NCBI GenBank assembly: GCA_032358255.1
Contig: JAULBX010011100.1
Location: forward strand, 186,001 to 250,000
DNA: 64,000 bases
Source of the DNA: Heterotrichella gracilis
Lineage: Eukaryota > Sar > Xanthophyceae > Tribonematales > Xanthonemataceae
Direction of reading: 5' to 3'
The translations under genes were made by a program, and so were the position numbers. The notes under the pieces were generated by a model that searched no databases, was not told the origin of the DNA, and saw only the letters and a list, made by a program, of their open reading frames with translations. This document shows positions 32,501-43,200 of the stretch, piece by piece; position 1 is the first letter of the stretch, and each line of letters starts with the position of its first letter.

Positions 32501-35500
32501 TGCAGATTTGGAATCTTGGCAGAATAACCCACACGTTTCCAATTTGACAGTGGAGCGCAACTGCCTGCACCATCCTCACCTTTCGATAGTAATGCGCCTG
32601 GCAAATATTGCCTGCAGCTGCATAGCACTCCTCAGCAATATGGAATAGGTTGAGCTCCACTGCAGCTTGAGCCACATGCTGCCAATGCATCTGAAGGTCT
32701 TGTGTATTGGGCAGCATCTCTAGGATTTGAACTGCTAGATTGCAGTCTTGACCTTCCATGGCCTTGCTGAATTCTATCATGTTGTGATCAAGGAGATGTG
32801 TAAATGTGTTGTCTCCATTACTCAGGACTACTTCAGCTCGACCCTGCACGCAAGCCAATAAAGATTAAAGATAACAACGCTCATTGCGCAAAATCCACAC
32901 CAGGGTCGACCACTTCTTTGCTCATATTTGTGCGGTTTACCTTTGATTGAACAAGGTCTTGAATGTCGCCCTGGATACATGTCATGCTGCAGGAGGCGGG
33001 GGCTGCCAGATTGTACCAAACACACAAGTTGCCTCGACTCTGAGCAACAATCACGTTGCTGTCCGGAAGCCACTGTACGTATGTAGCAAATCTACTAAGC
33101 TGATGGTGCTGCTGATCGCCAACGCTGTATAAATGGACCGAGTTCACTGTGTCTCGGAGGAGCAAATGAGTGCCTTTGTCATTCAATTCCTGCATTGGAC
33201 AAAAACAATGATCGTCACATATGCGAGTCTGTACCTAAATGCATATAAAATATACAATTGGTACGTCTTCCTGTACATTGTTTTGGGTCATGCATGAATG
33301 CAATAGCACAGCTCAGGACACTACGTATGTGATTGAACTGTCACAATGTATTGTACTTACCAGCCAATCCACCCGAGCATGATGTTCAAATGTTGCAATA
33401 GTGGTTGCAGTAGTTATGTCTGCAACCCTGATGGTTGTAGCATCTGATAGGTACGCCATTTTGCGATGTGGCGGCAATTCACTGCTGATCCCAGTGATTC
33501 TTACGCTGACAAGGAATTCATTGAAGTAATCTGTTTGGCAGGCTGCCAGGATCTCGTTTCTGCCATACTCCACAACCAGAATTTCACCACCGGAGTAGAT
33601 TAAGCACACCTGCAATGCCATTGCTGTCAGCTCTAACACCTGAGTCAGCATGAACCAGAGGAAAAAACAATCACATATTGAAAAAGATCATCATGCAGCA
33701 TTGCATTCAAGCGAAGAAATTGTAGACGTTCAGTCTCACAGTCACTGTGAGACTGAACGTCTCTGCCGAGTCGACAACAGCGCACCTGTGGATGATCTGT
33801 GACAAATACCTCGTCTCCCGTCCCTTCCCATGCGATTTCGCTCATTTTGTGCTCCTGCATATCCCCCAACAGCAGGGACATGCGTGTTCTGCTGACTATG
33901 TAGCGCTGGTGAGCAATATCCACCTTGTCAATGTCGTGGCCATGGGCTGATTTGAGGTTGAACTTGCTGCCTGCGTCACACCACCACAGCAATTACATCC
34001 AATCGCTTACAGGATTAATAATCCTGGATTATGATTATATACAGTAAGTTAAATCCACGTGACTGATCTTGTTTGGAGGCACAAAAACCCTTGTATGGCA
34101 CAATCATGCCACCATGTTTGCATGACCCTGTTCCGCTGAGATATCTGCAAGTGCTGTCCTACCTGTTTCAAGATGTCTGACGAGCACTTGGCTGCTGCTT
34201 GTATAGCTGACTTCATACCCGTTGCTGCTCTCTTTGCGCAAATGGGTTTCGTACAGCTCCACTGCCCCCGTGTCCGTTCCAATGGCAAGAGCTGCCCCAT
34301 CCAGCCTCCAATCTAGCGTAGTAATGGTGCCACCATGTTCAAGCTGCGTGGGTTGAAGATCAGCATCAGCGCTGATCATGGCACAGTGCAAACATGAACC
34401 TCTAAGCTTCCCAACACCAGCAAGGCATGATAACTATAACAATTACATGCAGACCGTGTGCTGTGCATGCTTTACCATGCAGACAGACGCCTCGTGCCAG
34501 ATGCCATCCTGTGAGTCTTTGGTGTACAAATGGAATTGGTTGCCAGTTCCAACTACAAGAGCATCCTTGGTGAGGTTGAAAGATGCTGCCGTGAAGTTGC
34601 CAACATCTCGGTGCTTGGTGTAATCAAATGTATGAGCAACACTGCCGGTCTGGGTGTAGAACACAACCTGCAAATTGAGAAAAGACGGGTTGGCACTGAC
34701 AGAACACAGAGTGCTTCCTGCATAATGCACCCATGAGCTACCCCCCGGTCCCCAGGCAGGGATTCACCTTGCGGTCAGCGCCTGCAGCTACAATCGCGTC
34801 ACCCCATGCCAAGGCACAAGGTGCACTGCCATGCGTGGCAACTTGGGACAGCACCGGACGGGATGAGGCATCGCCAAACTGGAAACAAAGCAGCAGCCCG
34901 TCTGCATGGCCAGACACAACTGCTGACCCGTCGCTCGAGCTTGCGATGCTGACAACTGCTGAAGATTTCGGATGCTGGTAGAGATTGTGTGGCTTGTTGG
35001 TTGCAATAGCACCCAGCTTGACCTGCACACAACTGCACCCGTCAGCAATGCACGCAGCTTGACAAGCTCCCCAGCATCTTGAGATATAGTCCTACCTTTC
35101 CATCTGCCAGTCCAAATACAACGTCTCCAGCTTTGCTGCTGGGCCAGCAGAGGCAAGTGGTTGCTGCACTGTGCTGGAACTTATTGCACACGCTTTTTTT
35201 CTCACCCCACTCCACACCCAGTCTGTACACATAGACAATGTTGTCGCTCTGAGCAAGAGCCAGGCGGGAGGAGTCTGGTGAGAACGCTACACCAAGAACG
35301 TCATATGCTGGGTTGGAGGTTGTACCCCGGTCCGAGGGCTTGGTCTTAAACTTGTCTTTCTTCTTCCCTTCCTCATCAAACAGTGACACCACCTTGTCAC
35401 TGGAGGCCGCCGCAAGCTTCTGGCTGCAGGACAGGTGGGGGCAATGCACTGATCCCAATGGTGTTTTTGAGGACCGGTGGCTACACTACACACATATGCA

Positions 35501-35728
35501 TCCACACAGTACAACTGCAGACACGCGGGGCCGTACAAGAATAACTTGAGCCCAGAAAGCGGGATACCCAGTGCATTGTTATGTGGGCTCAACACCTCAT
35601 GGGAACCCATGCATGCAAATGCGCGGTACGTTGCCTGCCCAAAGGTACCTGTTTGGTGACCAGCTCACGCTCAGCACTCGCGAGCCATTCTCTGGGGCTA
35701 CCGCCTGGGCGACATGCCGTATCTGCAT
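26572..35728 (-). CDS. IFT172: Intraflagellar transport protein 172 (IFT-B complex)
   Basis: Twenty-five exons, given from the start: 35649-35728, 35096-35423, 34768-35022, 34476-34667, 34163-34343, 33786-33970, 33361-33609, 32941-33189, 32580-32843, 32203-32390, 31838-32012, 31439-31587, 31027-31243, 30553-30747, 30030-30383, 29675-29870, 29375-29526, 29095-29244, 28834-29007, 28562-28705, 28318-28479, 27711-28049, 27466-27650, 27125-27335, 26572-26868. The sum is 1756 residues, matching the known family size of about 1750. IFT172 is a peripheral IFT-B subunit at the ciliary tip and base. The N-terminal third is WD40 (MQIRHVAQAV start; FSPDSSRLALAQSDNIVYVY; VRCCDW-type strands), followed by a long TPR-like helical solenoid (repeats such as KYKEAEKYYLQSQDWKSAVQMY) and a C-terminal RDWVL segment with a CxxC pair and ITGYPI-like string. 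Every exon is in phase with no internal stop, so it looks functional. Confidence 0.95.
33724..33762. repeat. 39-nt hairpin with 19-bp perfect arms in an IFT172 intron
   Basis: Bases 33724-33742 and 33744-33762 are exact reverse complements (agacgttcagtctcacagt on the left) around one central base. The element sits in the intron between exons 6 and 7 (33610-33785), about 25 bases from the exon 6 donor. Confidence 0.95.
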
Positions 35729-36225
35729 TCCGAAGCCTCCCCAGAGCTCGGGGGAGTTCAGCAAAGCAAATGTCCCGCAACACTTTCTAACGATGAGCCA
35801 CCTGGGATCGCGTATTTCACTTTCCAACTTTGTGAGAGCTCTATGGCTGGGCACATTTGCAAACTTGCCAAGAACAAAAAGACATGAATATTTGTCTTCT
35901 TTGCACCCCACTGCCTGACCCCTCTGCCTGTTCACGCAGCCTCCGACTTAAAACGGTTGTTAACCTTTTGCAGGGCCTTCACAGCTAGCGCAACGCAGTT
36001 TCTTGTATCAAAGCAGGAACCGCTTGCACTGTCGGGGGTCAGCAATAATTTACGGCCCGTTGCCCTCCACAGCCCAGTTCACCCAGTAGCACTTGACATT
36101 CACAGCAACCACCCTCGCTTTGCTAGTGCAAAGCCGCTTGCCAGGCCTATATCGTTCGCTTTACAGGGAAGCAAACCTTGTCTGTCTGACAAGCTGTTGT
36201 GAAAGACACAAGGGGATCGCCCAAC
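35729..36225. promoter_or_regulatory. Divergent upstream region of IFT172 (-) and succinyl-CoA ligase beta (+)
   Basis: About 500 bp separates the two start codons. It must include both promoters; nothing coding is apparent and no defined motif could be assigned. Confidence 0.5.
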
Positions 36226-39207
36226 ATGTTGCGCTCAGCACTTAGGGCTTTGGCCCAGAAGGGAAGCCGAGCAGCGGAGAAGACGTTGCAGCATCAGCAA
36301 CAGCGGTTTCTGAACATCCATGAGTATCAGGTACGTGCGTTGCACCAGCACTGCACCCATCACGTAGAAGCCTGCAAGGTCCCCGCCATCTATGACTGTT
36401 CTGCCAGGTCTGCCTTGGGAAGTTGCCACATACCGCAGCAATGGCAGATATCATACCTTGTGTACTGATTGGAGTTGGGGTGCACGCAGGGCGCTGCGTT
36501 GATGCAGGAGTTCGGGGTGAAGGTGCCTCCCGGTATCGCCGGCACAACCGTAGAGGAGGTGGTGCAAGCTGCCAAGAAGATGGCGAGCCCTGACGGCGAG
36601 GTGGGCTAATACTCCAAACGGGAGACGCCTGATCGCATCGTTGTGCCTGTATCATACATGCAAGCAGGCTTTGTCCCCATCCAGTCGCACATTCGGTATA
36701 TGCATGCATATTGTGCAACTGGGCAGGTTGGCCATACATGCATGCCTAGGGGATGCTAATGCGCACCTACCTTGGAACTGGCCGACTGACGCTGTATCAG
36801 CCAGCCAAGCCAGGCAGCTGATTCTGTTTGCTGGTAGGAGCTCATTGACCTCGCCTTAAGCCCAGGCCTTTCTGAGGGTCTACTGTGCACTGCTAGGTGG
36901 TGGTCAAGTCCCAAATCCTAGCTGGCGGGCGTGGCCTGGGCAAGTTCACTAACGGGCTGCAAGGGGGTGTGCACATCGTCAAGGTGGAGGAGGTGGCAGA
37001 CCTTGCTGCAAAGATGCTGGGAGGCACCCTGGTTACCAAGCAGACTGGCCCAGCGGGCAAACCAGTGCACACGCTGTATGTGGCCAAGAAGGTGGCGCTG
37101 ATCAACGAGATGTACTTTGCCATCCTCCTGGACAGGTGGGTTGGACATGCTGCAAGGAGACCTACCCTTGAGCTGCTTATAGGGGTTTCTGAGTTTGGTA
37201 ATGCGGGCATGGAATCCGCTGCGGCAGGCCAAATATAACGCTATTAAAATCTGTGCGTGCAGGAAGTCTGCTGGCCCAATGATCATTGCATGCAGCGAGG
37301 GTGGCACCAGCATTGAAGACCTTGCAGAAAAGTTCCCGGAGAAGATCATCAAGGTTGCGATTGACATCAGGGAGGGGCTGACAGACGCCCAAGCCATGCA
37401 GGTTGTGGATGGCTTGCAAGTACAAACAGACAAGGCCAATGCAGTTGAGCAGATCAAGCGCCTGTACGACATGTTCGTCGGGTGTGACTGCACCATGGTG
37501 GAGGTGAGTGCCAGTCTGAGACTGCTTGCAGGGTGCAATGATCAGGTTTCTGTTCATTGGAATGAATACTGTTTCATGGATTTTTATTATTGCATAACTG
37601 TTACAACCATTTTGGCACAGAAGCCAATCTCTTGGAATTTAACTCGAAAGTAACTCCCAAACTTTGGCAGGTGAATCCTTTGGGAGAGACTGTGGACGGT
37701 TTGGTGGCAGCAGACGCCAAGCTTGGGTTTGATGACAACGCGGCGTTCAGGCAGAAGAAGCTGTTTGCCCTTCGCGACGAGTCACAAGAAGATCCAAGGT
37801 GTGCAATTCGCCACAGTGGTGCATGGAACATAAAACATCTCTGTGACACTAACACTGCGCAGTTACTCAACCAGAAGCCTTTGGACCCGGGCATATACCA
37901 TGAGGCAGTGTGCCATGCACAGTGGTGGACCCACAGTATACATGGCAAATGGCAAAACAAACAGATAATTTTCATATGCGGTTCCACACCCTTAGACGCA
38001 TTGAGGCTTTGCATGTATCCCTGTGCTGCACTTAGCTGATGCAGCCTACTTGCTTATTCCACGTGTTATGCTGCAGGGAGGTTGCAGCCAGCAAGTTCGA
38101 TCTGAACTACATTGGCCTTGACGGCCAGATTGGGTGCATGGTGAACGGCGCGGGGCTGGCCATGGCCACCATGGATATCATCAAGCTGCATGGGGGCACG
38201 CCGGCAAACTTCCTGGACGTCGGAGGCAACGCAAGCGAGAAGCAGGTGAACAACTCGGCACTGACTGTCGATGCGTCTGCAGCTGACCATCTTGCATTGC
38301 CAGACTTGTTCAAGGGTCAATTATATTATATTATGTTATATTATATTGCATGAGGGCGATGCTGCATGGTTTTCATAGCATACACACTTGGAGTGTTTGA
38401 CTTCATTTCTTTTAAAGATGTATGCAAATGCAAACCTTGGGCCTCTGCAGGTGATCGAGGCTTTCAAGATTCTCACCAGTGATCCACAAGTTAAAGCCAT
38501 ACTGGTCAACATTTTTGGTACGTCATTTGTTGATGCGACAATCGCTTCTGTTGTTGTATCATCTGCTGTGATCACTGAGTGGTCCATGTGGCAATTGGGT
38601 GGCCAACGCTTTGACCAATTCTCGCAAGTACTGCCATATTTACACCACCTCAGCGCACATGGGCAGGAATCCTGCTACGGATAATGAATATCTGTCAATG
38701 ATAATCGCCATTTGCTCTGCAGGTGGCATCATGAAGTGCGACGTGATTGCCAGTGGCATTGTGAATGCTGCCAAGGAGGTATGTTGGAATTGCGAATGGA
38801 ATTGTGTTTATCAAACGCTGATGTGGCAGTACACTGTAGTGATGTATGGACCAGGGGTTGGTCTCAAGCCAAGGTTATTAAGCATACATGATTGCATCGA
38901 TAAAGTAGCCGGGTAATCTTGGCAGACTATCATGACTGCCGATGTCTGAGATTGCACCCAGATGCACAGATAGAAAGTACTCACAAGGCGGCATTATGAA
39001 TGACACTGGAATGTGCGCCTTATCACCATTGAGCCCATATGTGCTTTTTGTGTACCACAGGTTGGAGTGAAGGTGCCCCTGGTGGTTCGCTTGGAGGGAA
39101 CAAATGTGGATGCTGGCAAGGAAATTTTGAGGTCGAGTGGCGTCCAGGTGGTCACAGCAAACGACTTGGATGATGCAGCCAAGAAGGCTGTGGCAACCCT
39201 GGCTTGA
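36226..39207 (+). CDS. Succinyl-CoA ligase (ADP/GDP-forming) subunit beta, mitochondrial
   Basis: Nine exons: 36226-36330, 36490-36600, 36897-37135, 37263-37503, 37671-37798, 38077-38245, 38451-38517, 38723-38778, 39061-39207; 420 residues, as in plant homologues. The enzyme converts succinyl-CoA to succinate with substrate-level phosphorylation in the TCA cycle and pairs with an alpha subunit not in this window. Residues 1-30 are basic, Ala/Gln-rich and lack acidic residues until a Glu, as in mitochondrial leaders, followed by RFLNIHEYQ, the usual mature start. The ATP-grasp fold shows GGRGLGKF (about 82-89) and [10 protein letters not shown] (233 on). The CoA-ligase part has [15 protein letters not shown] and [13 protein letters not shown], then [13 protein letters not shown]. 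The C-terminus [11 protein letters not shown] is conserved. Nucleotide preference cannot be told from the sequence. Confidence 0.95.
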
Positions 39208-40175
39208 ATGTGATTACCTTTGTCATTTACCACTGGTCAAGGGCTGTGTTGCCAGGGCTTGGTTTCTCTGCATCTGTCGCCCTCCCCAGGCCAGCAGGCA
39301 CATTGCACCCAGAATAGAATTCATTCATTGGGGATGACATGTCGTTTGCAAGTATGAACTGCAGGCTGTGCCGTTGAACTTCAGCTGGTATTTGTTGTAC
39401 TGATACTAAATGAAAGTATTAGGATAATCTCGAACAATTCAGTTTACCCATCTGATGAATCGTCAAGAGGTTGCAATCTTCATGAGCCTGCGGAGTTGCT
39501 GGACGGCCTGTGTGGCTGAGCATATCAACATCATCACTTGGTGCACATTGCTGCCACAAAGCACTGCTGCCAGGCATTTGAAGCTTTGCGTTTTGCATTT
39601 TTACGTGACGTCTTGAACTACTTTCTGCTCCCTTCTGAAAGACATTCGATTTGTAGTTCATGAACTACAATTCTGCACTGAACTTGAAGTTCATGCCAGT
39701 GGTTTATAGATCCAGGGTTGGTCAATCAGTGTCACATGTTCTTATTTTTACAGCCTGTAACGGTTACTTGTATATTCATTGGCCACGAGCAGAGTCGAAT
39801 GAAATATGCCAGGCCTGGCGGGCCCACCTGAAAGGACTACCCGAAAAAAATTGTACCGTCGGGCACATGCAACAGCTGTGGGCTAGCCATCGGAAATTCT
39901 AAACAGTCTGCAATTGGGGATAACTTGGTGGTTTGCTAAAAAATATTGTTATAACAATTACACACATCATACTGAGCCGATCATCGCTCATGAGCAGGTT
40001 TAAGAAACAGTGTCACCATGGACTGCAATAAAGGGGCCAGCGGATCTCAGGGTTGTCATTAATGATTGGCTGGAGCTCAGCGTGATGCTGCTTCTGCAAA
40101 AAGGTTGTAGTGATCTGAATAGAATGAACAAAGGGACGCTACAGCAATGGATTAGTAACACCTGCATCTGATGAT
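39208..40175. other. Convergent region between SCS-beta and the LD-like gene
   Basis: About 970 bp follows the SCS-beta stop. A possible extra terminal exon of the LD-like gene begins near 40087 on the minus strand (after a CTTTTTTGCAG-like acceptor), but its phase does not clearly fit. Nothing else was recognised. Confidence 0.45.
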
Positions 40176-40202
40176 TCATGACCACTTGCTGTACCCGTTG
40201 GC

Positions 40203-40247
<45 letters not shown>

Positions 40248-40248
40248 C

Positions 40249-40298
<50 letters not shown>

Positions 40299-43200
40299 AT
40301 GCCGCTGCTGCTGCTGTGGCTGCTGCTGTGGCTGCATGCTGCTGCCTTGCACGTAGCTCATGCTCTGATGACTGGGAAAAACTGGGAAAGCCGGCGTCTG
40401 CACCGCACCCCCTTGTGGAACAAAGGGCGGGTTCCCTGTGGGTTGCCCATGAGGCAGTGCGCCCTGAGACGACCCCATCAGCTGCATCCCAGGCGCCTGC
40501 ACCGCCATCCCCGGCCCCTGCTGCCCATAGCCCTGCAGTGGCGCCCCCTGCTGTCCATAGCCATGCTGCGCGCCGTGGTTGGGCCTAGGTGGCGCGGCAT
40601 TTGCCTGCTGGCCCACTGCCTGTGCCGGACCACCATACCCCACACCGGGAGGAGGGGGTTGTATCCCATTCCTTTGCTGCTGCCTGGCAGGCCCTGGAGG
40701 CAGGTGCTGTGCTTGGCCCTGCCTGGAGGTACCAGAGGCCCTTCTATGCGGAATGTCAACATACTTGCGCAACCGGACCTTGGCACCCAGCATTGCCTTG
40801 TTTTGATCCTTATATTCCTTGGCGAATATCGACACAAAGGGGATTTCCTGGGGTGCAGATGACGCCGCAGCTGGTTCCCCATACAATTCTGCACCACCAA
40901 CACAATGCACGTGTCAGGCATTGGCACCACCTACACCATGTCGCGCTTCGTTTGCCACGGGTAGAGCTCAACGCACAGGGGTGCGATACATTTGCAAGCA
41001 CATGCGCAACCATATCTTCTATTTGGACCTGCACACATCATGCTTCCACTCCCAGATCACGCACATAGACCATGGTCGAACTTGCTACTTTATGACAACC
41101 GCGCACCCGATGGGCTATCCGGGATGAGCTCCCGCAGCGGGTACTGAACAGCTGGCGTTTGCATCTCCTGCCTTGGCTGCTCGACCCGCTCCACACTCTC
41201 CTCCCCCGCCAACACCGGGTGTTTGGGCGGCACGTTGGGCGGGGGGCCATGTGGCAGCATGCCAGGCCACCGCAGGTTGGCGCGCATGGAAGGGAGGGCT
41301 GCTTGGGCCTGCTGCATCCGCCCTGCCTCCTGCAAGTGTGGTATCATTTGTGTGGTGCACCGCAGGCTGCAGTTTGCAGCACCATTGTGGGTGATACATC
41401 TGTGCATGAGTCTTGCTAGGTATTGGACCGCACGGTGGTCGGCATGCGCATCATGGCAAATGCATGGTGACAGGAGGATCTACCACCAAGAGCCGCAGCC
41501 AGCTTCCATGCACTGAAGCGCATACTCAACCCATCGATTGAGCCCCAGGGGCAGCGTACCTGTGCCTTGACCTTGTGCCGACCAGCCTCCAACCGCTTCT
41601 CCGCAGCCTTGTACTGCCGCTCCTTCTCATCCGCCTCCTTCATCATGAACGCCATTTCAAGGGCCTCTTTATACTTGGGATCGGACATTGCGGCACCAAT
41701 TGAAGCACCGAATCCCACAGGTGCAGGGGCAGGTGCGGTGCTGCTGCTGGGCGCTGCTGCAGGCTGGGCAGGGAGATGCGCAGCATTGGGCTGGCTGGTG
41801 GAAGGCATAGCTGGCGGGTGGGCAGGTGGAGGGGCGGCATTGGGCTGGCTGCTGGGTGCCGCTGCAGCCTGCGCAGGTGGATGGGCTGCATTGGGTTGGC
41901 TGCTGGGCGCCGATGCAGGCTGGGCAGGTGGATGGGCGGCATTAAGCTGGCTGCTGGGCGCCGCTGCAGGCTGGGCAGGTGGATGGGCGGCATTGGGCTG
42001 GCTGGTAGATGGCATAGCTGGCGGGTGGGCAGTGTCGTTGCCTGGTTGGGGGGGTTGGCTTGCAGCGCTGGCCTGGAGCATCGCAAGGAAAGACCGCTGT
42101 TCTAAGGCGACTCAACTTTGTGCCATGCACCGTAGAAGTTGCGTACACAAGTAAATCGCTCAACTGTGGTTTGCAGTCACAGCAAGTTGCGCTGTAAAGG
42201 GGGATTCCAACCAAGCGCATCGGACCAGAGGTCAGTAAACGTGCACCTTGTTTGCAACTGATGCACACACACATGGGTTTGGCAAGTGCTGCTCCTCTCA
42301 CCTTGCCAGCAGCCCCGCCAGGGCTGGTCATGACATCTGGCCGAGCAACCTTTGCAGGTGGGGGCTTGTGGGAGCCATCCTGGGCAGCAGACTTGGCTTT
42401 TTTTTGGGTGGCCTTGACGACTGCGTCTCCCGTTAATGGACGGGAATTGTGCTGTTGCACACTGCATCACGAAAGGCAGCTCTCTTGATAACAGAAAGAA
42501 ATGAACGTCAACAGTTCCAAAACAGTGTATGCCTTGGCCGTTAAACTTCTCCCCTGCTACGAGACATTGGGTGGCCCCACCTCCACCCATGCAACGCTAT
42601 AGCAGGTGCTGAAAAGCATGATGCCTTTGACCCTCTTCAGGGTTTTGTCCCCGCAACAGCCCAGTCTGATAGTGCCTGGCGAGCAGACCCAAGGCTGCCA
42701 CACCCACCCCACCTGCGTCGCACTGCCTGCAGAGCCTTGGGAACCATGGGCACCCGCGCCCCTCCCGCCGTCCCTCCACGCGCGCCCACCCTATTCCCGC
42801 CACCCTCCCCCAGCGCAATGATGGGCGCAACAGGCTTGGGTGGCGGCGCAGCGGGTGCGGGCGGCGGCGGGGGGTAGCTTGCCTGCCTCCCATGCTGCGC
42901 AGGTGGTTGGTGAGCAGGCGCAGGGGCGGCAGAGGTGCTGGGTGCGGGTGGCAGCGGCAGCAGGGCAGGAGGCGATGGGGAGCCATCGTAGCGTTTCCAA
43001 TGCTGCGCTAGCTTGGTGGCGGCTTGCGCCACAGCAGGCCTCCTGCACAGGTGATTGGGCATGCTCAGGCGAGGGCGGCAGCGCATCCGTTCCAGCTCCT
43101 TCTCCCATCTCCCCGTCCACACGGTCACACAAAGGAAGACCTATGCCATGCCGGCACATGACCCGAGGAGAGTAGCTTGCCCATGGGCAGTGAGTGCAAG

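Noticed and set aside
40000-40110. Possible extra last exon of the LD-like gene on the minus strand
   Set aside because: A good acceptor exists, but the attractive reading frame does not fit the phase of any donor near the polyQ end. It was kept out of the gene model and mentioned only as an alternative.
40203-40862. Poly-Leu and poly-Ala frames on the plus strand
   Set aside because: These are shadow frames of the CAG repeat and of Pro/Gln-rich coding sequence on the other strand.
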